Source of the DNA: Stictocephala bisonia
Lineage: Eukaryota; Arthropoda; Insecta; Hemiptera; Membracidae
Direction of reading: 5' to 3'
Assembly: GCA_035578905.1 (NCBI GenBank)
Contig: JAQJVL010000692.1
Coordinates: 124,001 to 188,000 of the forward strand
Length of the DNA stretch: 64,000 nt
Positions 23,088 through 35,796 of the stretch are shown piece by piece. The translations under genes were made by a program, and so were the position numbers. Numbering within the stretch: position 1 is the stretch's first letter; each line of letters begins with the position of its first letter. The notes under the pieces were generated by a model, which saw only the letters and a program-made list of their open reading frames with translations, was not told the origin of the DNA and searched no databases.

Positions 23088-25614
23088 ATGCGGTAAGTTG
23101 ATATTTTAGCCTTCTTTGATGTAATTATTGTGATTTAGGAACTAGTCGTTTCGTACCTAATTAGATGTAGCTTGGTAATTTTGAGCTAGGTAGCAATGAA
23201 TAGCCCATACATTAGCCTTGTAATTGATGAGGTTGATTAGTAATGGCTTTGCTCACAGGGAGCAGTACAGAACAATATGCTAACAACCGATACCTTTGGG
23301 GCAAAAGTACGACAATAGGGGGTGGGGCAAAAGTTCGCATGCGAACTTTTGCCCCATGAATGCGTATTTTACCCCACACAGCATTTCTTCATATAATTAA
23401 CTAAATTATATTATACGTTACATCATTGTACCGCCCAGTTTTAGTGTATTTATGATTTCTAGGATTTTTTTTGTATATTTACAAAATATTATTAGTTATG
23501 TTTCTCATCTTTTTTAGTGCCTACAAGAGAAAAACTGATAGAAAAGTGTTGTACTGAAGCAATGCTAAAGATCGCTCAAGAAAACATAAGAAAAGGAATG
23601 TCGCAGAGAAAAGCTAGCATTAGAGCTGGGAATATCGGAAGGAGCTTTAAGAAAGCCGCCTGAAATCGGTTTGTGCAAAACATTTTATGTATGCATAGCA
23701 TTTTATTTTACAAAACTTGAAGTTAAAATTAATAGTTTTTCATTAGTAATTTTTGATAAGTATATAAATTAAATAACCAGTTTATTAATTGGTTAATAAT
23801 TTAACAACGCAGTTAAAATTCAGTTTGTAGGCAGCAAATAACAGCGAGTTTGTTATTGTTACCGGGTGTCGGAGCTGCCAAGGCTGGGACGATTTAAGCC
23901 AGTTTTTAATGACATACAAGAAAAAGAATTAGCGGCACACCTAATTAACTTAGATAGCAATTTTTTATGGACTTACTCTGAAAAGTCTCCGGCGGTTAGC
24001 ATTTGATTATGCAGAATCTAATAACATTCCACATGCTTTTAACTGCAACACAAAAATGGGCAGGTAAGGATTGGGCTATTAAGTTCATGACAAAACACAA
24101 GTTGTCTATGCGAATTCCTTCTAAGACGAGTATTAAGGCCTTCGTATTATGGGATTTAACAAAGTTCAAGTTGCTAGATTTTTTGATAATCTGGAAAACT
24201 GTTATGGCCAAATATAAGTTTCCTCCATCTAGAATATATAATTGGATGAGTCTGGCATCAGTACAGTGCCTAATAAAACCGCCTAAGGTAGTGTCTCTTC
24301 GAGGGTAAGAAACTAGTTAGACAAGGTATCATCTGCAGAAAGAGGGAAGATGATTACAATCATCTGCGCTGCCAGCGCAACCTGGTAATTATGTACCACC
24401 TGTCATCATTTATCCAAGGAAACGAGAAAAACAGGAATTGATGAATGGAGCACCACCTGATTCAATAATGATGTGTTCTAGACAGTGGGTACAGCAATTC
24501 AGAATTGTTCATAGATTGGTTAAAGCATTTCCAGAAACATGTGATTGCCACTAAGGATAATCCAGTGTTACTTGTGCTTGACAATCATCGATCACATATA
24601 ACTCTGGAGGGTGTTTTGTACAGCAGAGAACGTAACATTCATCTACTAACAATTCCACCACACTCAAGCCATAAGATCCAAGCCTCTTGACCGCTGTTTC
24701 TTTAAACGTTAAAGGATTATTTTTCTCAAGTATGTGACCAGTGGCTGGTAAATAACCCAGGACGAGTAGTTACTCAGTATCAGATAGCAGAGCTGTTTGG
24801 AAAAGCATATGAAAAGGCTGCTACAATGGGTAAAGGTATTACGGGGTTTAAAAGCTGTGGGATTTATCCGTTTGATAGGACTGTTTTTACTGAAGAAGAT
24901 TTCTTGCCAAGTGCGGTGACTGATCAACAAGGAATCCTAGAAAACAACCCCCACACACAGTTCTGTCCAGGAAATCAACTGAACAAACTTTAGAACAACA
25001 TTCAACTGAACTTGAAGAGACCACAACGATGCCAGATCCTAAATATTGTAGGAGAACTAGAGCAGCCAACAATAACATCAACTCCTAAGACTTCAAAAAA
25101 TGATGAGAGATCCTGGAAATCCCCAGTCTGATATAAATCCCTTACCAAAAGAAAAACGCCCCAAGAAAGACAAAGAAAAAAAACAAAAGTCAGAAGTTTT
25201 AACTGTCTCTCCTTTCAAAACCCAACTCGAGACAGAGAACGACGAAAAAATCCAAAAGAAGAAATTGCCCACCTAAGGAGAAAAATTATGTTCCTATCAA
25301 AAAAAAGGGAAATCAGAAAATGTTTCTAAAATTAAACTTGAAAATGGTGGCTATAAAACTATGAAAAATAAAGAGAAAAACTCCTAAAGAAAAAAACAGA
25401 AAAAAATAACAACTGGTGAAAAGGAAAAGAAGGACTGTGAAGACCAATAAAACCATCATCAGCGTCAAAAAAAAACTATTTGCCCTGCTTGCGAAGAGGA
25501 ATTAAAGATCCTCCAGAAGAAGACTGGATCGAGTGTCTAAAATGTAAGGAGTGGTGGCATGAGGACTGCTCTAATTATGAAGGGATAGGCCAATTTGTTT
25601 GCGATTATTGTTAG
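23088..25614 (+). pseudogene. P2 transposase: psq-type HTH, DDE core, PHD finger; broken
   Basis: A tiny first exon is likely: ATGCG at 23088-23092 before GTAAGT, spliced to TGCCTACAAG after TTTTTTAG at 23517. The N-terminus (KIAQENIRKGMSQRKAS) is a pipsqueak-type helix-turn-helix. The DDE region survives in pieces: CNTKMGR and MGFNKVQVARFFDN (about 24040-24190), LVLDNHRSH (second Asp, 24563), IPPHSSH (about 24650), then FGKAYEKAATMGKGITGFKSCGIYPFDR (24792). A Lys-rich linker leads to a C-terminal PHD finger (25480-25614) with CPAC, CLKC, HEDC and CDYC. Many stops and frameshifts make it inactive. PHD fingers normally read histone tails. Their use here for target choice is inference. Confidence 0.75.
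23324..23355. repeat. Perfect 32-bp palindrome inside the pogo element
   Basis: The half-site GGGGCAAAAGTTCGCA is followed directly by its exact reverse complement, with no spacer. The half-site matches the element's terminal motif, so this looks like two transposase-binding sites head to head. It lies inside the proposed 5' intron of the transposase gene. Confidence 0.95.
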
Positions 25615-26003
25615 TAAAATAAATAATGAAGTTTTTTTCAACCGAGTATATGTACAACCATATGAAAATATGTATTTTTCATGTACTAAATAAAAGTATA
25701 TATGATAAATATACAAATATTGTCCTTCATACACCTAAAATTTTCATGACTTACATGCGTACTTTTACCCCACCAGGTGCGTACTTTTATCCACCCTAAG
25801 GGGTTAAAAGTACGCATTGTGCACTTTTTTGAAAAAAAATTATATTTTTAAAATTGGTTGATAGACATGACTTATATAGTATATTTTTCGATTAACAATA
25901 GTACCAAGATAATGCAGGTAAAAAACTAGCCTCCTAGTTGTTCCACAAGATGAGCACCGCCAACACAAACACTAAGTGCGTACTCTTGCCCCACGCTACT
26001 CTA

Positions 26004-27222
26004 TATCCTTTAATATCACAAAGTTTAAAAATTTTTACACCATACTTATGAGCTTTTTTAGGCAAATACTGTCGGAAAACCAGTCTTCCTCGAAATGGTA
26101 CCATGGACCTCGTCTACAGCGAGTTCTTCTTCTGCTGTTTTTTACGTTTTTGAAAATTACATTAAGTAAATCTGTAAGTGGAGAAATTTTAGCAAGCCTG
26201 CCTTTTTGTTCCATGTTCTGGTTGTTGTTGAAGTGCAAAACCTCAATAAGTGCCTGAAATCTATTTTCTGCTCATTACTTGGCTAGTTACATGGTTTATT
26301 GTACAGTGTCTTATTTGAAAAGTAATCAGTAATCCTGGGGAATGAGGCTAGCCCCATCCATATAACTAAACCAAAAAACTGTTTCATCTCTTCAGTGTTG
26401 GTATCATACCACTGTCTTAGTCTACTACTTCGGCTTAGACGCCGACCAGATAATGTCTGGGCAGCATTTCTGTTTGTTTCTTTGACCATAAGATCTAAAA
26501 CTTCATCAGTCAAGAAAAGTTGGTAATAGTCAATAGGCTTACTATTCCTAGGCAAATTTACATTGTATTTTGCAACTCTAGTAATATTAAATTTTTGTTG
26601 AAGGCCTGAAAATTTCCCAAGATTATCAATTTGTTACATTGTTTCTCCTACCTCTATTGCTGGTTGACGTTGTCTGGCTCGGCCACGCCCTTGATCACAC
26701 CCGCTTCCTACAGTGTGGTCTATCTGTGGTGCAGTTGGTGAATTGTGATTATCAAATGTATTGGTAGGTTACTAGGTTGTCGAACATTCACGTTCACTGT
26801 TAACATCATACCTAATACAGGATCATTGATACTCTCATTGCCATTTTGAAATATTGTATCAGAAATGATCCTATCTCCAGGTAAAATCAAACTAGGGGAA
26901 AGGTTGATATCATCTAAGTTAACATTTAAGTTATCACCATCGTCACAAAGAAGTTAATGTCAATCTGGTTATCAGTGTGATTTTCCTCGTCATAATTCCA
27001 ATCAAGAAGTATGTCCGATATTTGTGATACATTTGATTGAGTATTTGTCAATTTAGATGTCTCACCCTCATCACTTTCATCCTTTGAGTCAGGTCCAGCC
27101 GAGTCACTAACCGGTGGTGTAAAATAGCTTGCGACGGAACCACAGTCACTAACACTGTCGTCACTAAATTCTCCGTCATTCAATTCTCTGTCTATTTCTG
27201 ATGAACGTAATTTATCACTCAT
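26004..27222 (-). pseudogene. PB2 transposase, N-terminal half
   Basis: The minus-strand frame starts at 27222 (MSDKLRSSEID) with a long acidic region (DGEFSDDSVSDCG, DESDEGE), typical of piggyBac N-termini. Small deletions relative to the copy at 46682-47430 shift the frame near 26935, 26760 and 26640. Then come PRNSKPIDYYQLFLTDEVLDLMVKETN-type sequence and WMGLASFPRITDYF (26283-26555). The frame shifts again, with a basic-residue stretch (RRRTRC) in place of the first Asp region, and KIFKLCDIKGY ends at the insertion site. The first catalytic Asp block is not recoverable. Confidence 0.75.
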
Positions 27223-27240
27223 ATTTACAGCTAACTACAT

Positions 27241-28846
27241 GCACTGAATTAAAACAATACTATATACAACTTATATTATATTACTATTATACAATTTATT
27301 TACAAACACACCCGAATGAAAGAAATATTATTAGCGTGTGAGATATTATTAAATATTTATTAATATCTTAATAAATGAAGAAATTCCATCGGAAAATCTC
27401 TGTTCCCTGGAGATCATTACCTCGATCAAGAACCCGATCAGAATCATATTTATTTACTTATGAAAGCAATATGTAAAAAGTATTTTTCTGTAAGACTTCA
27501 TCATAAAGCAAAGATCTTCAATGACTCGCTTCATAGGAACAAAATTAGAAAAGCGTTGCATAAAGTCATTACTTTTACAAGACAGTAAACAAGAAATCAT
27601 TGCACACTTATTCTTTTATTTATATAAGCAACCGCTTACTTACAACTTTCATTCAATTTTTTTTCTAAACATTTTGTTTATTACTTCTTAGATTTATTTT
27701 GTTACGTTTCTTAAATTTACATCCATGCGTTAAATTGTACACTTGTATGCCATAGAAAATATGTGGTTAAAATTTCATTTACGTATCTTTAGCACCTTCT
27801 GTTTAGCACATAATTATTTACATTGTAAAATAAACAAATTTCAATACCTTGTGTTCGCATTATTCTTAAACCTACAACCAAAAAATTATCAATCATCGAT
27901 TTTTTCTTAAATTTAACATGATGTTGGTCAATGAACATTTCAACAACTTCCAACGTTATAAGTGTAAATTAATAATTAATTTTTGTCAAAGTATTCATAA
28001 GATAAATAAAAAATAGGTTTTCAAAGATTTGATAATGTATTGTAAAATTATGACACCTTTGTTCTATCTAACAAATAGTATTATTGTTATTTTTAACAAT
28101 AAATGCGATGCCAAGCTTTATCTGTTCATCTATCGCGTTACTATTCTTATGTTCTGTAACAAGTTACGTGATTTCCCATTACTTTATTATATGTTGTAAA
28201 TCATAGTATCATAAAAATATTTAAAAAACAGTAATTAGCGTTCAAAGCCTTTAAACACTATTAATAATGAGGAATGGAAGACAGTGTCTATGCCAGTCGT
28301 TTCCACCGGCCGTAGGCAGCTGTCTCGGCGCGGCGAGTAGATCTAAGCAGCAAACAGACTATTTTTCGCCAGTTTCCAACTTAACTTCCTGGACAAACCA
28401 TTCACGTAAGGTAAAAGTTTAAAATAAAAAAATAAATTCAACTCTTTATCTAAATCTTTCTCGCTGACGAAACTCACCTGCCCTAAAAATAAAAAACTTC
28501 CTCACAGGTCAACTTTTTCGTGACATTCACTTCAATTTAAATGGCATTGAAAAATTCAAAGCATTATTTTAATATGTTACTCTTAATTGTAAATTTGTAA
28601 AACGGGATCGTATGCATCCTTTAAACATTCCTTTATTATCCTATAAAATTTCAATTTTTTTGGAGGTGTCTAAGAGTTTTAAAACGCGGTATAATTAATG
28701 AGCGTCCGTATTAACTTTCTAGTGGCTCGCCGCTGGTTTTGCGTTTCTTGACCCAACTGTCATGGCCGAAAGTGGCTTCACCTCCTTATACACGGCTTAA
28801 ATGGGAATAGCCCCTCTATGTTATTCTGTCCTCGCTGACCATGTGA
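27241..28846. other. Intron 1 sequence without a recognised gene
   Basis: AT-rich, with two more GC-balanced patches (28270-28400 and 28720-28830). The patches might be LINE D 5' UTR or PB2 flank. No terminal repeat or ORF family could be assigned. Confidence 0.4.
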
Positions 28847-29763
28847 GTGGGCAAACCTAATAGCAAAATCCTGCAAGCAATTCAAAGTAACACAAATGGC
28901 AGACTGGGAGATATTGTCTTTAACTCCCTGAAACCTTTATTCAAAAAAACTGTACCAGGGATTAGTAAGATGCTGTGTTTGTATTTCAAGAAGAAAGATC
29001 CGTACATACTCTTTTACAAAGAGAGTTTCAACATGCTCACATTCAACCAGCTGAACACGAGAAAGTCTGGCAGGCCTATTAGTGATTTACCACCATTATC
29101 TCCTGCAGTTGAAAAGCCTAAAATCAAAAAGGTGAAATTTGATAACTTGCAGTTGCTTCTCCCTTATGTTCCACCAGACCACCATAGTTTTTTTAATAGT
29201 CTACAAGTTTCTGATGCCAGTGATGAAAATTACTGACGAGAATGTAATGTAAATTCCTTCACCTGCGTCTAGTTGTAATATTGAATTAAGAGGTGGAATT
29301 AGTGAGGTAGCCGCGCCATCTTTACTTTTAGAAAATAAAGTAGAAAACTGTATTGGTTCTCTGGAACAACCAGCTGACTCGACTCTAAATTTTCCTCTGA
29401 CACTCTTGATCCAACAATAGTAATTCTCTCTGAATACGATGTAAAATCCGAAGAAATTAAGAGCTTTAAAATTGACGGTTACACCATTAATTCTTGTTAT
29501 TGTAGGAAATATAGTAATAAGGGAAGCGTTATGATAATTGCTAAAGATAATGTTGACTACAGGCAGCTGGTTCTACTTGAGGATAACGATCTTTGTGAGG
29601 ATAAAGTATTTTAATTTTGTGCTGCAAAGTATATATTTGATTCTTTCCACTTTCTTGTTGTAGAGTATATAGTTCACGTAGCTCCAATGTTTTTGAACTT
29701 TTAGAAAAATTAAATATTTTAATTTTAAAAATGATGAGTAAATGTAATAATATTATTATTTTA
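28847..29763 (+). mobile_element. LINE D fragment, 5' part (possible ORF1 end and endonuclease)
   Basis: A 129-codon frame (28847-29236) of unknown type is followed by a frameshifted endonuclease start. That start reads TIVILSEYDVKSEEIKSF, INSCYCRKYSNKGSVMI and DSFHFLVV (about 29405-29670), a normal LINE endonuclease N-terminus. The similarity stops at the edge of the P-type element (29764) and resumes at 36568, so LINE D was split by that insertion. Confidence 0.65.
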
Positions 29764-30045
29764 GTTTAAAAAGCTACACATCACTTAGTTTTTTTAAAAA
29801 AATGTTATATTTCGGCTTACAATCTAAAGCCATTCTCAAACATTTGACAACATAAATAGTTTTTAATGAAATATTAATTAATTAATAGATCATATGTTTA
29901 AAAAATATATATAACAGATGATTTGATCAATGAAAATAGTTGAATATATACTATATAAATTTTGATAAAAAATTGTTTAGTCACTTATTAATTTTGAGTT
30001 CTGAATTTTATTTAATACTTCTGATTTAATAATAGGCAGGTATAT

Positions 30046-30438
30046 TGAGCATAAGGTGGCACTAGGTTGTGAAATGCAGCTTTCTACAGCCATACATGCT
30101 GCTTCTTTTATTGTTCTTTCTTTCCTTTTACTTTCTTTATATACTATACTTGCTGCTGTCCATTGCACCTTATGCTCTTCCGCCAAAACATGATCTGAAA
30201 GTTTAGAATAGTTTTCTAATTGATTTTTTTTTTTATTTTTAAAAAAATATTATAATTTTTTAATAATAATAATATAATATTATTTAAATTTAAAAATTTA
30301 AATTATAATTAATTGTAATGGACAGCAGCAAGTATAGTATATAAAGAAAGTAAAAGGAAAGAAAGAACAATAAAAGAAGCTGCATGTATGGCTGTAGAAA
30401 GCTGCTTTTCACAACCTAGTGCCACCTTATGCTCAATC
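30046..30438. repeat. Hairpin (foldback) insertion in the left inverted repeat
   Basis: The block GAGCATAAGGTGGCAC to GCAGCTTTCTACAGCC and on to TGCTGCTGTCCATT (30046-30170) reappears in reverse complement at about 30315-30438, around an AT-rich loop. The right inverted repeat of the P-type element lacks it, so it is a secondary insertion or an inverted duplication. The arms could pair for about 125 bp. Confidence 0.75.
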
Positions 30439-30616
30439 AATGAATACAAACTCTATAAGAAGCCCAGGTCTAATGGTGAAAAGTCTGTCAAAAAGTTTGA
30501 ATTTCGCGCGCTAATACACCGTAGTTGAGCGGCAGGCCGCAAGGCAGCGCTGGCAGTGCCTCACAGACAATCAAGTCAGTCGGCAGTCCCAGGCTAGGCC
30601 AGGCGATGAATGGGCG

Positions 30617-33600
30617 GTGTGGTGTGCGGTGTGCTACACGCCAAAGAAGTCTCCAGAGAATACTATGCCTCGGTTTGACGAGAATTCCCCAATAAAGTCA
30701 CCAGGGAATGGTAAACTCCCCGAAGAAATAGCCATTATTACAGAAAATGTAACTGAATTTTTGGAAATTCCACCAGCAGACAATACAGAGCCAATACATT
30801 TGAATAGTTTAATCGATGGTGAAGAGGAAACGTTGGAAACGTTTAAACGCAGCCTTTACTCCTCTCTCAAAATATCATTGTTGACACTGAGACTAAAAAG
30901 GCCACCACAAATACATCAATAGATAGCCCGACGCCTAGAAAAAGAAAATTGTTGAAAACTGTGTCCTCGCAATGTCTACGACTAAAAAGAAGTAGAAGTA
31001 AGATTGCGTTTTTAAGTAAAAACCAACATAAACCCACCCTGAGTTACTTAGTAGAACAGCTTCATTTTTACATTTCTGGTGATACACTCACTTTTGTTAA
31101 GATGCAAATTAGACATCAACACCACTGTAACTGGAATGAGGAGGAAAAAAATTTGGCTCTTTCCATTTATTACAAATCTCCCAGCACCTATCGCTTCTTG
31201 CGGGAAAGAGGATTTAAGTTTCCATGTATTACTTTAATTCAAAAGTGGGTAAATGTCTGCAATGTTTCACCTGGATTTCCAGCTGAATTTGAACTCAAAT
31301 TAGAGAAAAAAGCTTCCTCCATGTCCGAAGAGGAAAGACAATGTGTCTTAATGTTTGATGAGATGTCAATTAAAAAGTCTTTAGATTATGATATTAAAAG
31401 TGATTTAATTGAGGGGTTTGAAGACCTAGGCCCTCTAGGCAGAACAAATGACGTTGCCAGCCATGCATTATTATTCATGCTTAGAGGACTAAAATATCAC
31501 TGGAAGTGTCCATATTCATATTTCATTTCCAAAAATGGCACAAAAAAGTCTTCTCTTACATTAATTATAGATCTTTGTCTAGAAAAACTTTTTTAAAATA
31601 GGTTTCCATGTTAGAGTGATGGTTTGTGACCAAGGCTCTACTAACTCAGCAGCAATAAGGCTACTAGGAATTTCTAAAGATTACCCTTATTACATCTTTG
31701 GGGAAAAGAAAATCTACTTCCTATTTGACATTCCTCATATTTTCAAATCTATAAGAAATAACTTTTCGAACCATGACATTCAAGTAAATGGAAATATGGT
31801 ATCATGGCATGATATACGGACATTTTATGAAATTGATAAAAAGAGTGAACACGGATGCAGAGCCGCACCAAAACTGTCCTGAACGTCATATCAACCCTCA
31901 GTCTTTTCAAAAGATGAGCGTGAAATTGGCAAACCCAAGTTTTTAGCCAATCTGTGTCAAGAGGTATGATAGCAGCTCATAAAATGGGCGCCATTCAAAG
32001 CCCAACAGCATTGAATACTGCCGATTTTGTTGGAAAACTTAATGACATTTTTGATTGTCTAAACAGCAAATATTTTGACGATCCCAATCCTTTCAGAAGA
32101 CCATTGTCTCAAACGAACCATAAGAACATAATATTTCTAGAGGAATCCATTCCCTACATTAATTCTTGGAAACTGATGAATAATCAGAAGAATCCTCCTT
32201 GTATTGATGGCCTTGTCCTTAGCATAAAAAGCATTATATTATTATATCAAGATCTTTCATTGGAAGGCTCCAAATATCTGCTTACTGGGAGGCTCAACCA
32301 AGACCCAATTGAGAATATGTTTGGGGTATTGAGACAACGAGGTGGTTTTAACGCCAATCCATCTGCCAAACAGTTTCGGAGGAACTTGCAACATTCCATG
32401 ACAATACGCCTCATGGATGCTCCTGATACGAGTAACTGTGAGCCAGATTGTGACCTCACCCTTCAAGATGCCTGCATTGGAGGGTTAATAGAGGAAAACC
32501 AGCAGATGGAAGAACGTCCCATCAAAACCCAACCCATGGTTTATGATGAAGAACAGCTTGTCCGTCAAATTAATAATAGCACAGCTAAGAGTTCTACACC
32601 ATTACTAACAACGTCCATTAGAAAAATCATTGACAATAATGTTCTATATCTAGCCTACTATTAGCAACATTCACATATGGGATCAATCGGACTATGTTCC
32701 AATCAAAAATGTTTCACTGTAACGTATTTCTTTGTTTTTCCTTTGGTTTGTCTAGTTTGTGTATACGTTACATGTAACTTGTATTGTAATCTTTATTTAA
32801 ATTGCATATTATTTTAATAATTAAATTAAGTTTTTAAATGTTAAATCCATTTAATAGAATTTGTGAATAACTAAATAATTTATACATTTTTGTAAACGGA
32901 GTATTTCAATCTGGAAAATGTTTTGCAAAATTGTAATTTTATTTATATAATATGCTTATTTAAATAATAATAAAGTTTACAAAAAAGTATATTTTAATAT
33001 CACTGTGATCAAAACTTTAATGCAGAAACCAGTCAATTTGTTAACAATAAAATATGTACGGTACATAGGTAATAAACAGGGTTACTTTGTTTTATAACAA
33101 TAAACAGGATTATTACATTTTATTTAAATTTATAATATTTATGGTAATTACTTCAGATGTTGGTGTTCCATTGACAATGCCATCCATCGGAAAGTATGCA
33201 TTCTCCCACATTTGAAGATAGTGTAATTTTCTACTTAGCTGGGTGGGTGGCTAAGAAAGTTACAGAAAAATACGAATGTGTCAAGTGTCAAGAAGTACTG
33301 TTAAAAAAGGAAGAGTGTACTGAAGTACCCAGTGATTTGCTTTTGAGAATGAAAACATTCATGACCCACAATGGTAAAAGTGCAAAACTTATATCCCCGT
33401 CTCAGACATTTAATAATGTAATTCGTGTTCAAGTAGTTGTTTTTTCAAAATTGTTTAAACAAATTGCACACGAAAGAGGTATTCATTCTACCATAGTCAG
33501 TAGAATAAAAACAGAAGTTGAACAAATTTATCATGGTTGGTTTACTTCTGAGTGTTATGAACATAGAATGTATGCGCTCTCTTTGTTGGTAAAATGTAAA

Positions 33601-33729
33601 CTTTACTATAGTGTAAAATGGGAGTCAAATGATTTGAGGGATAACGCCCTATTAAATTTTTCCAAGAAAAGGAAAGAAAAAATGACAGGAAAACTGAATT
33701 CAAAGCTGAAAAAACTCAGCAATGTTTGA
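30617..33729 (+). pseudogene. P-element/THAP9-like transposase, broken in several frames
   Basis: Pieces in order: 30617-30922 (N-terminal, Pro-rich; a THAP finger is not evident), 30949-31596, 31616-31882, 31954-32664 and 33196-33729. Landmarks are CVLMFDEMSIKKSLDYD (first acidic catalytic residue), MVCDQGSTNSAAIRLLG (second Asp), IYFLFDIPHIFKSIRNN, and LNQDPIENMFGVLRQRGG (the conserved block near the last acidic residue). The final piece (FYLAGWVAKKV with CVKCQ) matches the C-terminus of P-type transposases. About 500 bp of AT-rich sequence separates it from the fourth piece and may be an intron. Stops at 30920 and 31594 and a frameshift near 31880 disable it. Confidence 0.8.
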
Positions 33730-33759
33730 CATAAAACTTCAGTTGGCCTATATATTTCG

Positions 33760-35635
33760 AGTGGTATTTTTTAGTAGGTTTATTTAGCAGCAGATACAGT
33801 TAAGTTCTCAAATATTTATAATATTATTGTATTTGTAAAAAGTGTTCAGTCGTCAGTATGACATGTCATATTTGTTTTTATTATAAAGTTTTTTTCTAGT
33901 AGGTATAATATTATTGTATTTGTAAAAAGTGTTTAGTCGTCAGTATGACATGTCATTTTCGTTTTTATTCAACGTATTTTCTAGTAGGCATAGGCCTAAT
34001 ATTATTGTATTTGTTAAAAATTGTTTAGTCGTCTAGTATGACATTTCATATTTGTTTTTATTAAAAGTATTTTCTAGTAGGTATAATATTATTATATTTG
34101 TAAAAAGTGTTTAGTCATCAGTATAACATGTCATTTTTGTTTTTATTAAAAGTATTTTCCAGTAGGTATAATATTATTGTATTTGTAAAAGGTGTTTACA
34201 CGTCAGTATGACATGTAATTTTTGTTTTTATTAAAAGTATTTTCTAGTAGCTATAATATTATTGTATTTATAAAAAGTGTTTAGTCGTCAGTATGACATG
34301 TCATTTTTGTTTTTATTCAACGTATTTTCTAGTAGGTATAGGCCTAATATTGTATTTGTTAAAAATTGTTTAGTCGTCTAGTATGACATTTCATATTTGT
34401 TTTTATTAAAAGTATTTTCTAGTAGGTATAATATCATTGTATTTGTAAAAAATGTTTAGTCATCAGTATGACATGTCATTTTTGTTTATTTTTGTTTTTA
34501 TTAAAAGTATTTTCCAGTAGCTATAATATTATTGTATTTGTAAAAGGTGTTTACACGTCAGTATGACATGTCATTTTTGTTTTTATTAAACGTATTTTCT
34601 AGTAGGTATAATATTATTGTATTTGTAAAAAGTGTTTAGTCGTCAGTATGACATTTCATATTTGTTTTTATTAAAAGTATTTTCTAGTAGGTATAATATT
34701 ATTGTATTTGTAAAAGGTTTTACACGTCAGTATGACATGTCATTTTCGTTTTTATTAAAAGTATTTTCTAGTAGGTATAATATTATTGTATTTGTAAAAA
34801 GTTTTTAGTCGTCAGTATGACATTTCATATTTGTTTTTGTTAAAAGTATTTTCTAGTAGGTATAATATTATTGTATTTGTAAAACGTTTTTAGTCGTCAG
34901 TATGACATTTCATATTTGTTTTTATTAAAAGTATTTTCTAGTAGGTATAATATTATTGTATTTGTAAAAAGTGTTTAGTCGTCAGTATGACATTTCATAT
35001 TTGTTTTTATTAAAAGTATTTTCTAGTAGGTATAATATTATTGTATTTGTAAAAAGTGTTTAGTCATCAGTATGACATGTCATTTTTGTTTTTATTAAAA
35101 GTATTTTCCAGTAGGTATAATATTATTGTACTGTATTTGTAAAAGGTGTTTACACGTCAGTATGACATGTCATTTTTGTTTTTATTAAAAGTATTTTCTA
35201 GTAGCTATAATATTATTGTATTTATAAAAAGTGTTTAGTCGTCAGTATGACATTTCATATTTGTTTTTATTAAAAGTATTTTCTGGTAGGTATAATATTA
35301 TTGTATTTGTAAAAAGTGTTTAGTCATCAGTATGACATGTCATTTTTGTTTTTATTAAAAGTATTTTCTAGTAGGTATAATATTATTGTATTTGTAAAAG
35401 GTTTTTACACGTCAGTATGACATGTCATTTTTGTATTTATAAAAAGTGTTTAGTCGTCAGTATGACATTTCATATTTGTTTTTATTAAACGTATTTTCTG
35501 ATAGGTATAATATTATTGTATTTGTAAAAAGTGTTTAGTCGTCAGTATGACATTTCATATTTGTTTTTATTAAAAGTATTTTCTGGTAGGTATAATATTA
35601 TTGTATTTGTAAAAAGTGTTTAGTCGTCAGTATGT
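33760..35635 (+). repeat. 85-bp satellite-like tandem array, about 22 copies
   Basis: Unit of about 85 bp containing GTATAATATTATTGTATTTG, then GTCGTCAGTATGACAT and ending TATTTTCTAGTAG. Variants such as TTTACACGTCAGTATGACATG alternate with TTTAGTCGTCAGTATGACATT, hinting at a higher-order repeat. It lies inside the P-type element between the transposase gene and the right inverted repeat. The motif GTCRTCAGTATGAC is nearly palindromic. Confidence 0.9.
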
Positions 35636-35796
35636 ATGAGTTGGTTCCAAACGTGCACTCCTTCTCTGGCCAGGGCTCGGAGAAGGACGGCAACAGGGCG
35701 AATCGCATGCACTGTTCAATTTGGCAACGCAGCACACTCTGCACTCCTCTCTTCTCGTTCGCGCTCTCTCGCACTCGAGCAGCACAGAAAAGACAC

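Larger units (their letters stand above)
22922..26001 (+). mobile_element. pogo-like element P2 with PHD-finger transposase (degenerate)
   Basis: The ends carry inverted GTGGGGCAARAGTA motifs (22930 on plus; about 25982-25993 on minus) next to TA at 22920-22921 and 26002-26003. The insertion splits the PB2 transposase frame. The same motif occurs several times inside each end (about 22953, 23300, 23325 and 25750-25815), as expected of transposase-binding sites. The element is about 3.1 kb. Its transposase gene is on the plus strand and frameshifted. Confidence 0.8.
21541..27240 (-). mobile_element. piggyBac element PB2, split by a pogo element
   Basis: The 3' end is TTAA followed by CACGTTGGCTGCCATG at 21541-21560. 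The motif CGATCGGCACGAC, repeated in part at about 21803 (CGATTGGCACGAC), marks subterminal repeats. The transposase lies on the minus strand at 22094-22919 and 26004-27222. The two parts are separated by a 3.1-kb pogo insertion (22922-26001). The 5' inverted repeat was not found, and the right limit given is the end of the ORF plus a few bases. A near-identical N-terminal segment is present at 46682-47430. Confidence 0.8.

Noticed and set aside
20680..35635. Tandem arrays considered as CRISPR
   Set aside because: The units are contiguous without unique spacers, there are no cas genes, and the sequence is from a eukaryote.
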